This document shows positions 37,301 through 49,393 of a stretch of DNA of 64,000 nt, piece by piece. A model generated the notes under the pieces. The model did no database searches and was not told the DNA's origin. It worked only from the letters and a program-made list of their open reading frames with translations. Positions within the stretch are counted from its first letter, which is position 1. Every line of letters starts with the position of its first letter. The stretch comes from Stromatinia cepivora (Eukaryota > Ascomycota > Leotiomycetes > Helotiales > Sclerotiniaceae), in NCBI GenBank assembly GCA_014898415.1, contig RCTD01000037.1:62001-126000 (forward strand), read 5' to 3'. The position numbers and the translations under genes were made by a program.

Positions 37301-39937
37301 ATTTCCTAAATATACAGTATATTTCAAACAAGTATTTATCAAATTTAAAATTGCTAATATAATATTGAATCCTAAAAAATGTTTTTTGTTTTATTCTTCA
37401 ATTATACTATTTGGTTAAAAGATGAATATATTGAAACTGGTTTCTACAAAAAACAAACTGAAGATTATATAAGCTTTAATATTCCTATACATATTAAAGC
37501 AATTTGAATATTATCTAAAATTGATTAAGTATTTATAACAATATATTCTATATTATATTAAATTATCCATAAATCTGTAAAACAAAAAATATAAATTAAA
37601 CAAGATACTATAGAATTATAAAAGAAATAAATTATCGAAAACGAAAAAAAAATATAAAATTGTTTAAACTCGATTTAAGGATATTACAAAAAGAAAGCAG
37701 AAATCATTTACAAATCTTCAATAAACCTTCCGAAAATCTTCGATCTTATATCATTTCAATCCAGATCGAAGATTTTATATCGATATTGATATATCCAAAA
37801 ATGATATCGAAAATATAATCTATTATTCTGATATCGATTTTCCAATTCAAAAAGCGATATAATTCATTATATTCTTGTTTAAATTAATCATTATTGTTGA
37901 AAAGAATTATTAATCGATAGAATTAAAGATTGTAGGTTTATATTGGGTAATCTCAAAGATCAAATATTTAATGGAATTATTCAAGCTTCTGATTATTATT
38001 TATATAGATTATTCAATCAATATTTAAATAATAATTCAAATATTTATGAATATATTATTATTAATACAATTAAATTTATACTATTTGTATAATTCCAAAT
38101 ATTTATCTAGATTTAGGTTCGATATTCGATATAAACTAAGAAAACTCAATATAATCCCTGATATATTATTGAAATTGTATATCATTGATATAGTAGTTCA
38201 AAAACAAATTGTGAATATAATTAAACAAATATATAATATATATTCAGAATTGGTATATTTTATTATAGTTTTGTAAATCGGAAAAGTATAGTTGTAGAAA
38301 TTTAAAATATCGTATATATTGGATCCTAGAATAGCAAAACTGATCAACAAGATCGAAGAAAATTCAAATTTTGAAATCAATATTGCGGATTTGTTATTCG
38401 AATTTAAGTAAGGTATATTCTATATTAAACTAAATAGTATATATATTAAAAAAAGATTAATAATATTTAAAGATATAAAGGACGAAATATTCGAATATAT
38501 ATACAATCAAATCAGTTATTTGGATTATAATTATATTTATGAAAGGATTTCTACTAACTTTTATATTTTTAATATTTCAAAAAAACTATAAGTATATCTA
38601 TATTATTACTATTAATATAAAATATCATTAATATCAAGATATTAATTATATAAATCTTTATAATCGATTCTAATGTTATTATATATTTTTCATATTATCT
38701 CAATCGATTTCATTTTGGTATTATTAAGATCTGTATTAGACTTATTCGATTATATATTACTTATAATCGATAAGTTATTAAAAGCAATTATAATCATCCC
38801 AGGAAAATCTATATAGAATACAATACAATAAGAAAATATATTAATCTTATATCTATTAGGAATTCTTTAGAATATTTTGTAGATCATTATTTTGGATCGA
38901 GATAGGAAATTTATATCAAAAGTTTAAAAAGGAATAATAGATTTATTGGATATAAAATTATTATTCAATACTATTTGATATTTATAAAATGATAATATAA
39001 GCGAATATACAAATCAAACAATAAAGATTGTTTTGAAGTATTATTTATCAACAATAAATGATATATTTTTGTAATTAAAGATTTTATTATTTATAATTAT
39101 AGCTTTATCGAATTCTATTTTATAAGAGATAGATATAATATCTATAATAATGATATATAATATTAGGATCAAAGAATTGATAGATATTACTACAAATGTA
39201 TTAATGAATTTAATCTACAAGGATTCATTAGAAAAATACTAGGATCCTGTTATTTTAAATAGTATACAAATATATTTAATAGAATTAACGAATAATAGAA
39301 AATACAATTTAGCAAAAATTGAAGCGATAAATATAATCAAATTCACAATTATATTTATAAAACAATATTATAATTAATAATATAAATCTATATTTTTCAA
39401 TATTGAAGATTATATATTATTAAGATTACACCAAAATTATAATATATCAAAAATCACAAAATGAAATACAAAGATCGAACAGCAATTCGCAGGATCCTTT
39501 AAAGTACTGAAAAAGGTTAAACATCTCATATATAGAATCGAATTATCTAATATAATAAAGGTTCACCCAATCATCAATATTGTATACCTCAAACCAGCCC
39601 CAAATCTAACTCAAGATCCTTATCGATACTTTTTTATACAAAGAATCTTACAGAATCCTGAATTAATTTCTAAATACATTTTATACAAACAAAAACAATA
39701 TAAAAGAAAAAAAAGAGTTTTAACAGAATATTTAATTCAATTCAAAGAAAAAATAATGGAATAGAATAAATGAAAGTTAGATAAATAGATTCCAATAGAA
39801 ATCGTTAAAACATTTGAGGAATAGAATTATAAATATATTTTAGCAAACAAATCCAAAAAGAGAATAATCAAGAAAAAGTAACTTTCGCTTTATTTTTTGT
39901 TATACTTTAAAACAAAGCATTATTTATTAGTAGCATT

Positions 39938-40049
39938 TGTTACCAATTAATCATTAACTTAGTTTACTAAACAAAAAATCTTACCTTAGATAAGATTTAC
40001 CCTATTGCTTCTAATCTTTATTCTTTTTACATAATACAACTCTGTACCA
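39938..40049 (+). repeat. gypsy 3' LTR
   Basis: 112 bp, starts TGTTACC and ends CTGTACCA. The first half carries mutations such as CAAAAAA in place of CGGGAGA, while the last 20 bases are less mutated than in the 5' LTR. Confidence 0.93.
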
Positions 40050-42826
40050 GCTTTGTTCTCTTTTCCTTAAAGAATTCAATCATTTTTCTATTAGTCTTTT
40101 TGTATACCATTTGTATACAATCCAAATCATTATTTAACCTACTAGTTCTACTACTTGAAACCTTTACAATGTAATCTGATCAATTCCAATCCCCATCTCC
40201 CCTCGCAGCGTGCTATCGGGACGCACGTATCTCGATCTACCTCTTTCACAGTATCTCTAGCTATTAATCAGTGGTTCCATATACCAGGCCCTTCCATATA
40301 TCTACATTCATATGCTGGTATAATTGACATCATAGCCAAACGCATACTCATCATACCCCGTGAATTTTCCTTGAGAACATTTGCTTGCTGCACATCTAAT
40401 AAAACTCCCCACCGATACAGCCGAGGAGTTTTTAATACATCGTACCCCGTGATCGAGCACTAAAGATTAGCTTCTTGAAATTCGAACATTTTTTGCATAT
40501 TTTCAGCCTTGCTTTACTATATAACCATCAATCGCCCCTTCATCCATACTAATCTTAGCTTTCCTTTATACCAGGTCATCTATAACCGATATCAATGCCG
40601 TGATATAGTCTTCAAATGTTTTTCGTTTGTCGCATATCTGTTGAGATGTTTTTTTAATAAATGCATCGGTTATAAGACTTGCCAACATTTCAAATTCCAC
40701 TCACATCTTCATCAGTCATCTACACACCAACCCGTAACCATCGATATGCCGATGCGTCCATACTTCAGTATATTCAAATTAGCAAAAGAATGCCCTATGA
40801 TTTATAATTTAGTCTTGAACTCCCTTGGTCATCACAAATCCGTTGAAAGTCTCTCGGTATATAAATATTCCCTGCCCTTCCAACTTCTAGATTCTATCCA
40901 TCACATTCATCATCTATATCACCCATCTATACCGCAGTACGCATACCAAATACACCCTCATATCCCAACATCCTACCCCGCTTCCGTCCTAAAAATTAGT
41001 CTTTTGAAGTCCATAATTTATCGCACATTTAACAAAGCTAACATTCTATCCTGCTTAAAAGCTCTAACCTCCTCATCTATCATCTACTACCTACACTAAC
41101 CTCAATCTCTAGAGCCCCCTCTTTATATCTCTCTACACATACCATACACCACCACACATCCTACCTCTCATCATTACATCATCACATCATCACATCATAA
41201 CGTTATTAAACTACAAAATCTTTTCAGAAAAAGTGCCATTTGTCGCACACCTCCATAAAATGCGACACCGCCCCAAACTTTCAGTCTCTTCCACCGATAA
41301 CCCTCTTTTTCCGACTGATCTCTAAACTTATATATACTAGTACTCCTTGACCCACCTAGTCAGAAAACTTTCACCTATCGCCCATCCATCTCTCAATTAG
41401 GTGCGCCACCTCCTCACAGTTTTAAACTCCATACTATGAACCACCCCTCTATTTTGTCTCTTCCGATCCATCTATCTTGCAATCCATTATATATCCGACG
41501 TAATATCCCGTGGTTTAGTCTTGGGAGTTCCTTTTGCTTGTTGCGTATCTGGTGGGGTGTACGTATATATATATATACATATATATATTTCTCTTTCTCC
41601 CATTTCCCTCTCTGATTCTGCGGTATGTGGAGGAGACAGTTTATTTTTTTGATATTTCTGATTCTTTAATATTTTAAATCTTATTCTATACCGTATTACC
41701 AAACCTACTTCGCCTAGTTATAATCTATTCCATCCCATCCCATCCCACCAACCAAACTCCAACCCAACTCTATTTCCCCAAATCCTTCCCATTTCTCCAC
41801 ACCCACCCCAATATGCCAATACCACGTACTCATCTCTCACATTATTTACACTTGGCACACCTCTTCTCAACTTCTCAACCTCCTTTCAATCTTCTTCGAA
41901 TTTCCTTTTTAACTCCTAATATCTACCACCAAAACAAAATCTGAAATCTGTCCCATTCTACCTTCTAAACTTTGGTTCCTTTTATTCCTCTAACTAATAT
42001 ACCCCCAAATCTTCATAACCCACTCTCCATTATCCACTCACACTCTCACACTATTACTCACCCACCACTCACCCACCACTCACCCACCACTACACTTCAC
42101 CCTCTCCTCTCTCCCCCCTTCCCCCCTCTCCAGTTCTTCCCCTCCCCAAAACATCAAACCCTCAACATCAACTCCTCGATTTCCACTCCCTCACCCTAAC
42201 ACCCACACAAACCCGAACCCGAATCCCAACACAAAAACATATCCATCTCTCCTACACTCTTCCTCACTTTTCAATACCTCTTAGTATTGATCACTCTACA
42301 ACCACTCATCACCCCTCACTTTAACCATAAACATACAAATAAATACATACACCTACTTTACCCATATAATAGCATCCCATCATTCTCAATTCAACTCATT
42401 AAATATACCACCTACCTATCTACCCCCTACCTATAAACCACTAATATGCAATAATACCCTTAGGGAATCACTTACAAGTAAACCAGATCAAACATTTGAA
42501 AGTTAGAAACACAAGGGAGCTAGCTTATGATTTCGAATTAACGAGTCTAATCACTACTCACCACCACCATATTTCAGAGCTGTGGAGATTCGATACATGC
42601 ACTCACTTACAAGTCTATGAATCACACCCAACCATTATCTCTAGCTTCCACGCTAGGAAACAATCACATAGTCATACGGTCACAAAATCATAAGATGTTA
42701 AAATACTTATGTAAAATACCATTTTTCAATAGTACTTCCATACCATAAAACCTATGACTCATAGCTCACCGATAACTCAACTACTCAATTTACTCTACAT
42801 ACCACATTCTCTATAACCGCAAGATC
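40050..42826. other. gene-free region with strongly G-poor plus strand
   Basis: About 2.8 kb without a supported gene. From about 41,050 to 42,400 the plus strand is extremely rich in C, A and T and nearly lacks G, including a tandem of the type ACTCACCCACC at about 42056-42090 and a C-run near 42,110. An AT dinucleotide stretch lies at about 41565-41588. Open frames at 40155-40463 and 40509-41099 are probably by-products of this composition. The right end holds the 3' flank of AIM21. Confidence 0.5.
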
Positions 42827-45800
42827 TTAATTCTCGGCCACAGCTTCAGGTTCAGTTGTGCTCTCCATGGCACTGTCACTAACAACAGGAGGGGAATCAC
42901 TTGGCTTTTCCGGCTCGACATCATTACTGTGAGCATCAGCAATGACCGCTTCCTTTTGAATATCCTCTCTTTGTTCCGATTGGATATCCTTTTCTGCCGA
43001 TGAAGGAGATGCACTATTTTCAGCACCACTTGCGATTTCTGTAGCATCATGTACACTTTCTCCGGCGGTGTTTGTTGCAAGAGTTGGGGTTGGTGATTCG
43101 GTTGCCTTTGTGCTAGGCGGAGTGGCTTCCTCTGGCTTGGGATCCGTCTTGGAATCCACGTGCAAGACCTCATCGGAGTCAATATACCACAATGTAGATG
43201 GTGTTGAAGTTGCTAAAGTTGCAGGGGCCGACTCTTGAGCGGTCGATGAGACAGGGGCGGGACTTTTAGCAGGTGCTCTACGGGCAGGACCTCGAGCTCT
43301 ACCCTTTCTCGCATCTGACAGAGGAACCTTTTCTTTTTCCTCAACTTTCTCCTCTGGCTTAGGTTCTTCTTTCTTTGGAGCTTGTGGTCCAAGTTTCAAG
43401 CGTGAATTGAGGTCCGCCAAGAAACCACCCTGTAGAGCAGCGATTTTACCACCAAGCGGCCTTGTAGGAACGGGTGGCTTTGCTTTGACCGCGGCAGGAT
43501 TGCTGGTATCGGATTCGATTGACTTAGCTGAAGAATTAGATTGGACGGTCGTCAATGGGATATTCTCCGATGATTCACGTGCAGAAGGTTTTGCTGGACG
43601 AGTAGGAATTTGTGGCTTGGACTTCAATGGCAGAGGAGGGGCTGCATCATCCGCAGTTGGCACTTGCTTGGATTTCTGTGCGGGACGATCAGGAATGACT
43701 GGTTGAGCTTTGTCAGGCGAATTAGATCTCACAGGACGAGCGGGAATACTTGGTTTGGTCATTGGGATACCAGTCGTAGCTCGACCTTCATCTTGTGCAA
43801 GTCCCAAGCCAGCGGCTGCCTTCTCCTGATGAAATACGACAGCACCAGTGGTAGGTCTTTCGTCCAATGGGCTTGTAACAGTATCTACCTCTGGAGTTTG
43901 GGGTGTCGATACAGTCGTCTGCAATTGAAGACTGTCTGGAGTATCTTCCCAAACATCTCTGCTTGGGAATCGCTGTTGCAAATTTGGTCGCGTTTCTGCT
44001 GCAAGGTGTGGTTTATGAGACCACGCTTTCTTTTGGGGATGCAAGAAACTATCTGTACTTGCTGATTCTCTCGCAGCCAGCTCCTCCTGTCGCCTGGCAA
44101 AAGCTTGTTCCGGGGTCTCTCTTGATTTCCTGTGGGCGTCCTCACTACCTTCATCCGGATCGGGAAGTTGCGGTGTTGAAACTGTCGCGGTGTACTGAAG
44201 ACTGTTGGGCGTATCTTCCCACACGTCTTGACTTGGAAATTTACGATTTTGGATCTCTGGACGCTTCAGACGATCAGTTGTAGTTTCAGGTTTTTCCACA
44301 GCACCTGGCTTTTCATCCTCAGGGAACAATGGTTCGTATTCCTGTACTTCCTCCAACGGCGCTGATTCCGTTGCTCGCACTGCTGGTGTATGTATGCTTG
44401 CAGGTCGGCTAGTGTGTCTGCTTCCGGGTGTGCTGCCATATGTTACATCGTCATAGAGGTTTCTGCGTTCAAATGATGGGGAAACAGCAGGCTGCAGCTC
44501 ATATCCAAATGATTCTTTTGACACTTCATCAGAAGCGAGGATTGGAGCACTATATCCATGTTCCTCACGAAGATCATCATCTTCCCCGCCAGCTGCAGAA
44601 TATGGTCTTGATTCATTCGCCGGATAGTATATTCTACTAGACCGACGACTCGGAGTATCAACGTGGATGATGTCGTCAGCATTCGCTTCGCTCTCGTAAG
44701 CACGTTCGGATTTATCACCGAGACTTTTTGATAGAGCACCCTCAAATTCCTCTTTCTGCGAACCGTCGAGAGGAACGCTTTCCTTTTTCAAAGGTGAGTC
44801 GACGTGGATTTGAGATGCATTAGAATGCGCGGCGTTATAACCAGAGGATTGATGACCACTAGATTGTGGACGAGGGGAAGACATGCGAGACGCATACTCT
44901 TCAGAAGCTTGAAATCCAATCTGCTCGGTAGGAGTGCTCATCACTGCTGGAGATGTGCCTAATCACAATTAGAATCATATCTGGATAGCACAATCGTACA
45001 CCTTACCAAGACCAGCACCTCGGCTGGCAGTATCTCTAACAATCTTATTCAAGTCGTCACTGCTCATAGCCCAATCCGCTCTGCCTTCGCCGAGAGGTCC
45101 GTGGTAAGAAGCAGTTTCTTTCTTGTAAAGCTGTTAAATATTATTAGAATGTAACTTGGAATAGTAAGTACCATTTATGATACCCTATCACTTAAGTAAT
45201 GTATTATGTTTGTGCGATGTTTGGGTCGCCTGTAAAGCTAGACCTCAAGCAATCAAACTTAATTCACTCATAAAACTTACCTCAGGATGTTTTTCATAAT
45301 AGGCCTTTTCAAAGCGATCGTGAGGGATAATGCCATGTCCATGAAGACCATAACTTCCCGGTGGAATATCCGCTCCACGACCACTTATTTTACGCTCATG
45401 ATGACGCTTTGATCCATCGTTGTGGAAACCAATACCGGGAGCGTAAGGGGTTGAGTATGGCGATGGCGATGGAGCTTGCACATCTCCTGCGTTTGGATAC
45501 ATGGGAACACGTTGACCAATTTCAGGAATGCCATGCTCATCTTCATGACCGATACTCGATGGGGGACGCTCGATACCAGAAGCATTGCTAGCAAAGCTTG
45601 ATTTGTTCTTCAAAGATCGAGAAGCAGCATCTTTATCATCTCCAGCTCTGCCTATGCCATATGCGGCAGCTTGGCTAGAATCGGTACGAGTGACCGCAGA
45701 TACCCTGGCCTTAGCACTGGATTCGGGATGGGAAGGCCTAGGAGCATGAAGCTTCAAATCATTGGCGATATTCCTTGTTTGTGTTGGCGATGAGCTAAGA

Positions 45801-46150
45801 TCTTCCGAGGCTCCGAAAGCCTCCGCATATTCGTTACCCTCCTGGCCGATGGAAGGAAGAGCTACACTTGCTGGACGGCGTGGAACCTCGAGCTCTGAGG
45901 TTGAGCTATTGGCACTGCTCATAGCGTACAAGGAGGACTTTCCATGGTTGTGGGAAGGAGGCATATCGTTGAGAGGCGATCGTGCGAAACTCTCACGAGC
46001 AGGGGAAACGGAACGATCAGCACGTCGATTGGCTGGCCTTGGAGGGATTTGTGGTATATTATCACCAAGAGAGGGGGCACCAGAAGGGGTGTTCCCCTGC
46101 TCCTGAGACTTATTAGGTCTGGGAGGTACTTGTGGAATTGCCGCCGACAT
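42827..46150 (-). CDS. AIM21: Aim21-like actin regulator
   Basis: Three minus-strand exons (46150-45281, 45130-45007, 44958-42827) join to 1041 residues. Aim21 binds capping protein at cortical actin patches and affects barbed-end assembly; this role is from yeast. The protein is nearly all low-complexity, with proline motifs IPQVPPRP, IPQIPPRP, IPARPVR, IPDRP and IPTRPAK. There are two copies of a longer block, RKFPSQDVWEDTPNSLQ and QRFPSRDVWEDTPDSLQ, each followed by a T-V-S-T-P-Q stretch. The middle exon codes DWAMSSDDLNKIVRDTASRG, which looks conserved. The Ala/Glu/Lys-rich tail holds KGRARGPARRAP. The start ATG at 46150 opens MSAAIPQVPPRP. Identity is inferred from the motif pattern and fungal length. 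Confidence 0.82.
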
Positions 46151-47889
46151 ATTTGTTGGAGATGTAGAGTTTGTGGAAATGTAACGGCCTAGATTTCTGA
46201 ATTTATATCAGTACTCGTTATATGCCATGCAAAAAATAGTGGATGTCAAGGTAATAAATAGCCAATGCCAATCCGTCAACAAGATTGTTGATTTTGATAG
46301 GCTGTGAATGCAAAGCAATAGACTCTTGTTGTGGAGTATGCAAGAATTCAAGTGGCATGTTGTACAGTACAATAATATTTCCAATTAAAACTCAAACTCG
46401 TCGCCGTAGGATCAAACCCGATATAAGACGGTGGTAGACTTGAAGGCTGTAGAGTGAGAGTCTCTGTACATCTGCGAGTGAACGAGTCGATAAGGGGTAG
46501 TTAAAGACAAACAGACTTACCAAGGTGAAATTGAGAATAATAATATGTTAAAGTTCAATCATCGAAGCTGATATCTGTAAAAATGAGGGGTGTCAAGTAT
46601 CAAGATTTACAAGTCGGCATGAAGTTGGGTTTATTTGCGTTCTTTGATATTGTCCGCTTGAACGCTAAAGCAAGGATTCTTGGGGGAAATGTTACCCCAA
46701 GCAAGTAGTACTTCCAAGAATCGTCATCGTTAGAGCAATGAGATTCAAGAAAAGATGTAAGGTTATTGCAAAAATAATTCTTTCAGAATTTTCTATTTAT
46801 ATTCCAGAAAACCTTAGATTCTACATCAGTATTAAATATCATTTTTGTATACATATTTTATTCCCTCCAAATGGAAGTGCAGTTATTCCAATCTTGAACA
46901 TCTCACTGTATTTCACCACTTCACCGTTGCTACATCCCACTATCACCCTGCCTACCACCTTGTGTCCAATCGTCGGCTTTCCATTTGTAACAAACCGATT
47001 TAATTAAGGGCTTCATTGATCGTCCTCAATGCTCTGATTGGATAAATGGTGAAATTGAGGGAAGAATGATTGTCCGAAGATATGAGGGGCTCGGCTCGAT
47101 CGGGTCAGTGTTAGTTCAATTTGACGTTTAACGGTAGGGATGGAGGTTCATCAACTGCAAAAACACGATCTCTTTGTAGTACAGATCAGAAAGTGCTGAT
47201 CGGGGCCAAAAGGCATTGGCTCATCCGTCGAAGCGACAAACAGAGCCACCGCAAACTATGATAATGATAGTATCACAAGCATACCACTTCCACATACCCA
47301 GGTCTTCACAATAGCTCGTGACCTACATCTACTACACATGACATTCCTTATTTGTGACACAATTCTCAAACCTCTGTGAGTGCGTAATTCATAAAACCAA
47401 TTTCACATTCGCTCTCACAAACTCATTTTAGTCACCATACTATCCATGTAACACAAGCCGTGAAAAAGCCTCATAACTCATTTTCCATTTAATTCTGTAG
47501 CTAATTATCTCCCTCCCTATCAACTCCATTGGGGAAAAAAAAATCAACATATACGAACAGGATTCCATCCAGATGCACTGAGATGGTATTGTTTTGAAAA
47601 GAAAATGGAAGGCATAAAAGTACACACGCAAGAGGAAGAAAGTTGAAGCCGCAAGAAACTCCAGGTTTTTCTCGGCTGGAGAAATCAACCATGAAAGCAC
47701 ACAAACAGCCAAAGTTAATGTGCTGCCAATCCTTGACGCCTTGCACCAATCCCACATGCTCTCCCATTTTCTCATTCGTAAATCAACTAGAAAGTTGCGC
47801 TTTATCCTCCATCTCCACGAACCAAGTTCCGCGCGCCTCTTCGAATTGCACTACTTGTTCCATCCAGCTTCTCTCAAAACGTCCCAAAT
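46151..47889. other. intergenic upstream of AIM21 and downstream of TVP18
   Basis: About 1.7 kb. It presumably holds the AIM21 promoter and leader, with possible leader-intron signals near 46520. A minus-strand frame at 47440-47775 (111 residues, hydrophobic) has an ATG but no supporting signal, and probably lies in the TVP18 3' region. Confidence 0.4.
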
Positions 47890-48633
47890 TTAGAGAATCA
47901 TTTGCGCGACGCCTTGACCTCCAAGCGTTTTGCTTCCCACAAATCCCTGTCCTTTAAGACCAGCCAATGCGTAGAAACCAGCTGCGATAGTAAGGAGGAC
48001 CGCAGCTGCAATGAGACTTGATGCTGCAATGATGATGCTGAGCCATTGGACAATAGCCATTCCCATGTAGATAGCGGCGCGCATATAATTAGTTGTGAAT
48101 CGGCGCATGAAGGTATCGAATGTCGAAGAAGTGGGGCAGATTCGGAGAAGCAACGGGATTTCGATGAAGATGATGAGGAAAGAGCTCACACTGGAATGAA
48201 GTTGTTAATTTTGTCATCAATTAGAGAGGGAAAGGCAAAACTCACAGGCATAGCGCACTGAAGATGATAAGCAAGCTTACGTGGAAGAGATTCGCAATGC
48301 CCAAGGCAAAACATAGAAATATGCACACTACTCCGGTCCTGTATCCTTTTGTCAGACATGATTCCAAAGATGTGTTCCACGAGCCTTAAATGTCCATTGT
48401 TCAACTTCCAGTATATACTGAATGTGTATGCAGAGATAAAATATTTGACATGTATCTTCGACAATGCTTCATGATGTAATGGCTTGAGTGGGATGGATGG
48501 AGAGCTCGGAAGAGTCGCATTTTCTTACCATTGACCATAAATACCTACAATCGCAATTAGCCACAGTTATACAAGCTCCGCAAAAGAAATACATACTGAA
48601 ATTGCGCGTTGCGAACTCTTCTGCGATAGTCAT
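47890..48633 (-). CDS. TVP18: Golgi membrane protein Tvp18
   Basis: Four minus-strand exons (48633-48597, 48544-48529, 48338-48246, 48190-47890) join to 148 residues, the usual length. Tvp18 is a small multi-span protein of late Golgi/Tlg2 vesicles. The start MTIAEEFATRNFSIYGQW is typical. Hydrophobic segments are VVCIFLCFALGIANLFHV, SLLIIFSALCLVSSFLIIFI, an AAIYMGMAIVQWLSIIIAAS region and LIAAAVLLTIAAGFYAL. The second exon is only 16 nt (SIYGQ plus part of W). The other three introns are 52, 190 and 55 nt. Because the exons are short, only the last is visible as a long open frame. Confidence 0.92.
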
Positions 48634-49393
48634 GATTGCGTTATTTGGGGTTTAGTTGATAAATGTTCGAATGGGTTGATGTGTATTAGAGATCAAGTTG
48701 ATGTGGAGAGCCGTAGTTTGTAAATTCTTCAATGTTTGTTGTTGTTTCTTTGCGAACACATAGAACACATAAATCGTTTCAAAATCCAGTACACTCACTT
48801 GTAAGAGGACGCCGAAGTTATTTCGCTTGAGCTTTGATAGAAAAACAGTTTTAAAGTGTTGTATGGGCCTCGGAATTTGAAAATTACTGTGAATCCTACA
48901 GTTAGTGGTTTCGTGTTCTATGTTCGAGAAGCTGCGTATGGCGCTAGCCCCCATGAAGAAAACAAAGGCTGAAATGACTGAATGAGGCTGAGTCATATAA
49001 GAGGGTGTTATTTAGGTGAAAAAGAACAAAAGAAAATGCAAGCATTCAAAGCTGCCTAGAAAACGATTACGAAGACATGGCAAATTCATACGTCCTCAAA
49101 ACTTCATATTATCATTTTCCGCCTCATCGTACTTAGGTAACAGTGAAGCTCGTGCAGCACCATGAGGGGACTACGATTATCTCTCCACATATATCTTGAT
49201 CGGCAAATGCATAATTGATGGAGGGGAAATATGAGGATCATTGACTTATGCCGTTTTTATGTCATTTCATATTTGATATCTTCGCTACATCCCCTTCTCA
49301 ATAGAAAGCTGGTATAAAGTTTTGCAAAATGGACCAACTTCTCCTCTTGTCGACCACCGACCTCCTATTTACCCAACATTCCTTGCTGCAAAC
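48634..49393. other. intergenic between NTF2 and TVP18
   Basis: About 0.8 kb with the TVP18 promoter and NTF2 3' UTR. No other gene is supported; a frame at about 48652-48996 on the minus strand overlaps the TVP18 promoter and lacks motifs. Confidence 0.4.

Larger units (their letters stand above)
28017..40049 (+). mobile_element. RIP-mutated Ty3/gypsy LTR retrotransposon, interrupted
   Basis: Two 112-bp LTRs bound the element and the same five bases GCTTT flank it (28012-28016 and 40050-40054). Without the nested copia and its duplicated site it is about 6.6 kb. Decayed pol is on the plus strand. A reverse-transcriptase motif YIDN lies at 37269-37280, in the context EFVYAYIDNIIIF, where YIDD is expected. 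An integrase block at 38970-39026 matches the pattern YHPQTDGQSERTNQTIK with stops where CAA or CAG stood. A C-terminal integrase block at about 39480-39660 contains HLIYRIELSNIIKVHPIINI and YLKPAPNLTQDP. Stops fill every frame. The changes fit C-to-T and G-to-A mutation, as expected from RIP. The 5' LTR and about 0.8 kb of leader or gag lie left of the copia insertion. Confidence 0.9.

Noticed and set aside
27240..40050. AT-rich block as a mitochondrial insertion or centromere
   Set aside because: LTR pairs, target duplications and decayed pol motifs explain it fully as RIP-mutated transposons. I saw no mitochondrial genes.
40155..41099. Two plus-strand open frames of 102 and 196 residues right of the gypsy element
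   Set aside because: They lie in a compositionally skewed stretch, have no recognisable domain, are rich in Ser, His, Tyr and Ile as expected from the base bias, and show no consistent splice structure.
47440..47775. Hydrophobic minus-strand frame of 111 residues
   Set aside because: It starts with ATG and has membrane-like segments, but there is no family resemblance and it lies directly downstream of TVP18, so it is more likely 3' UTR.
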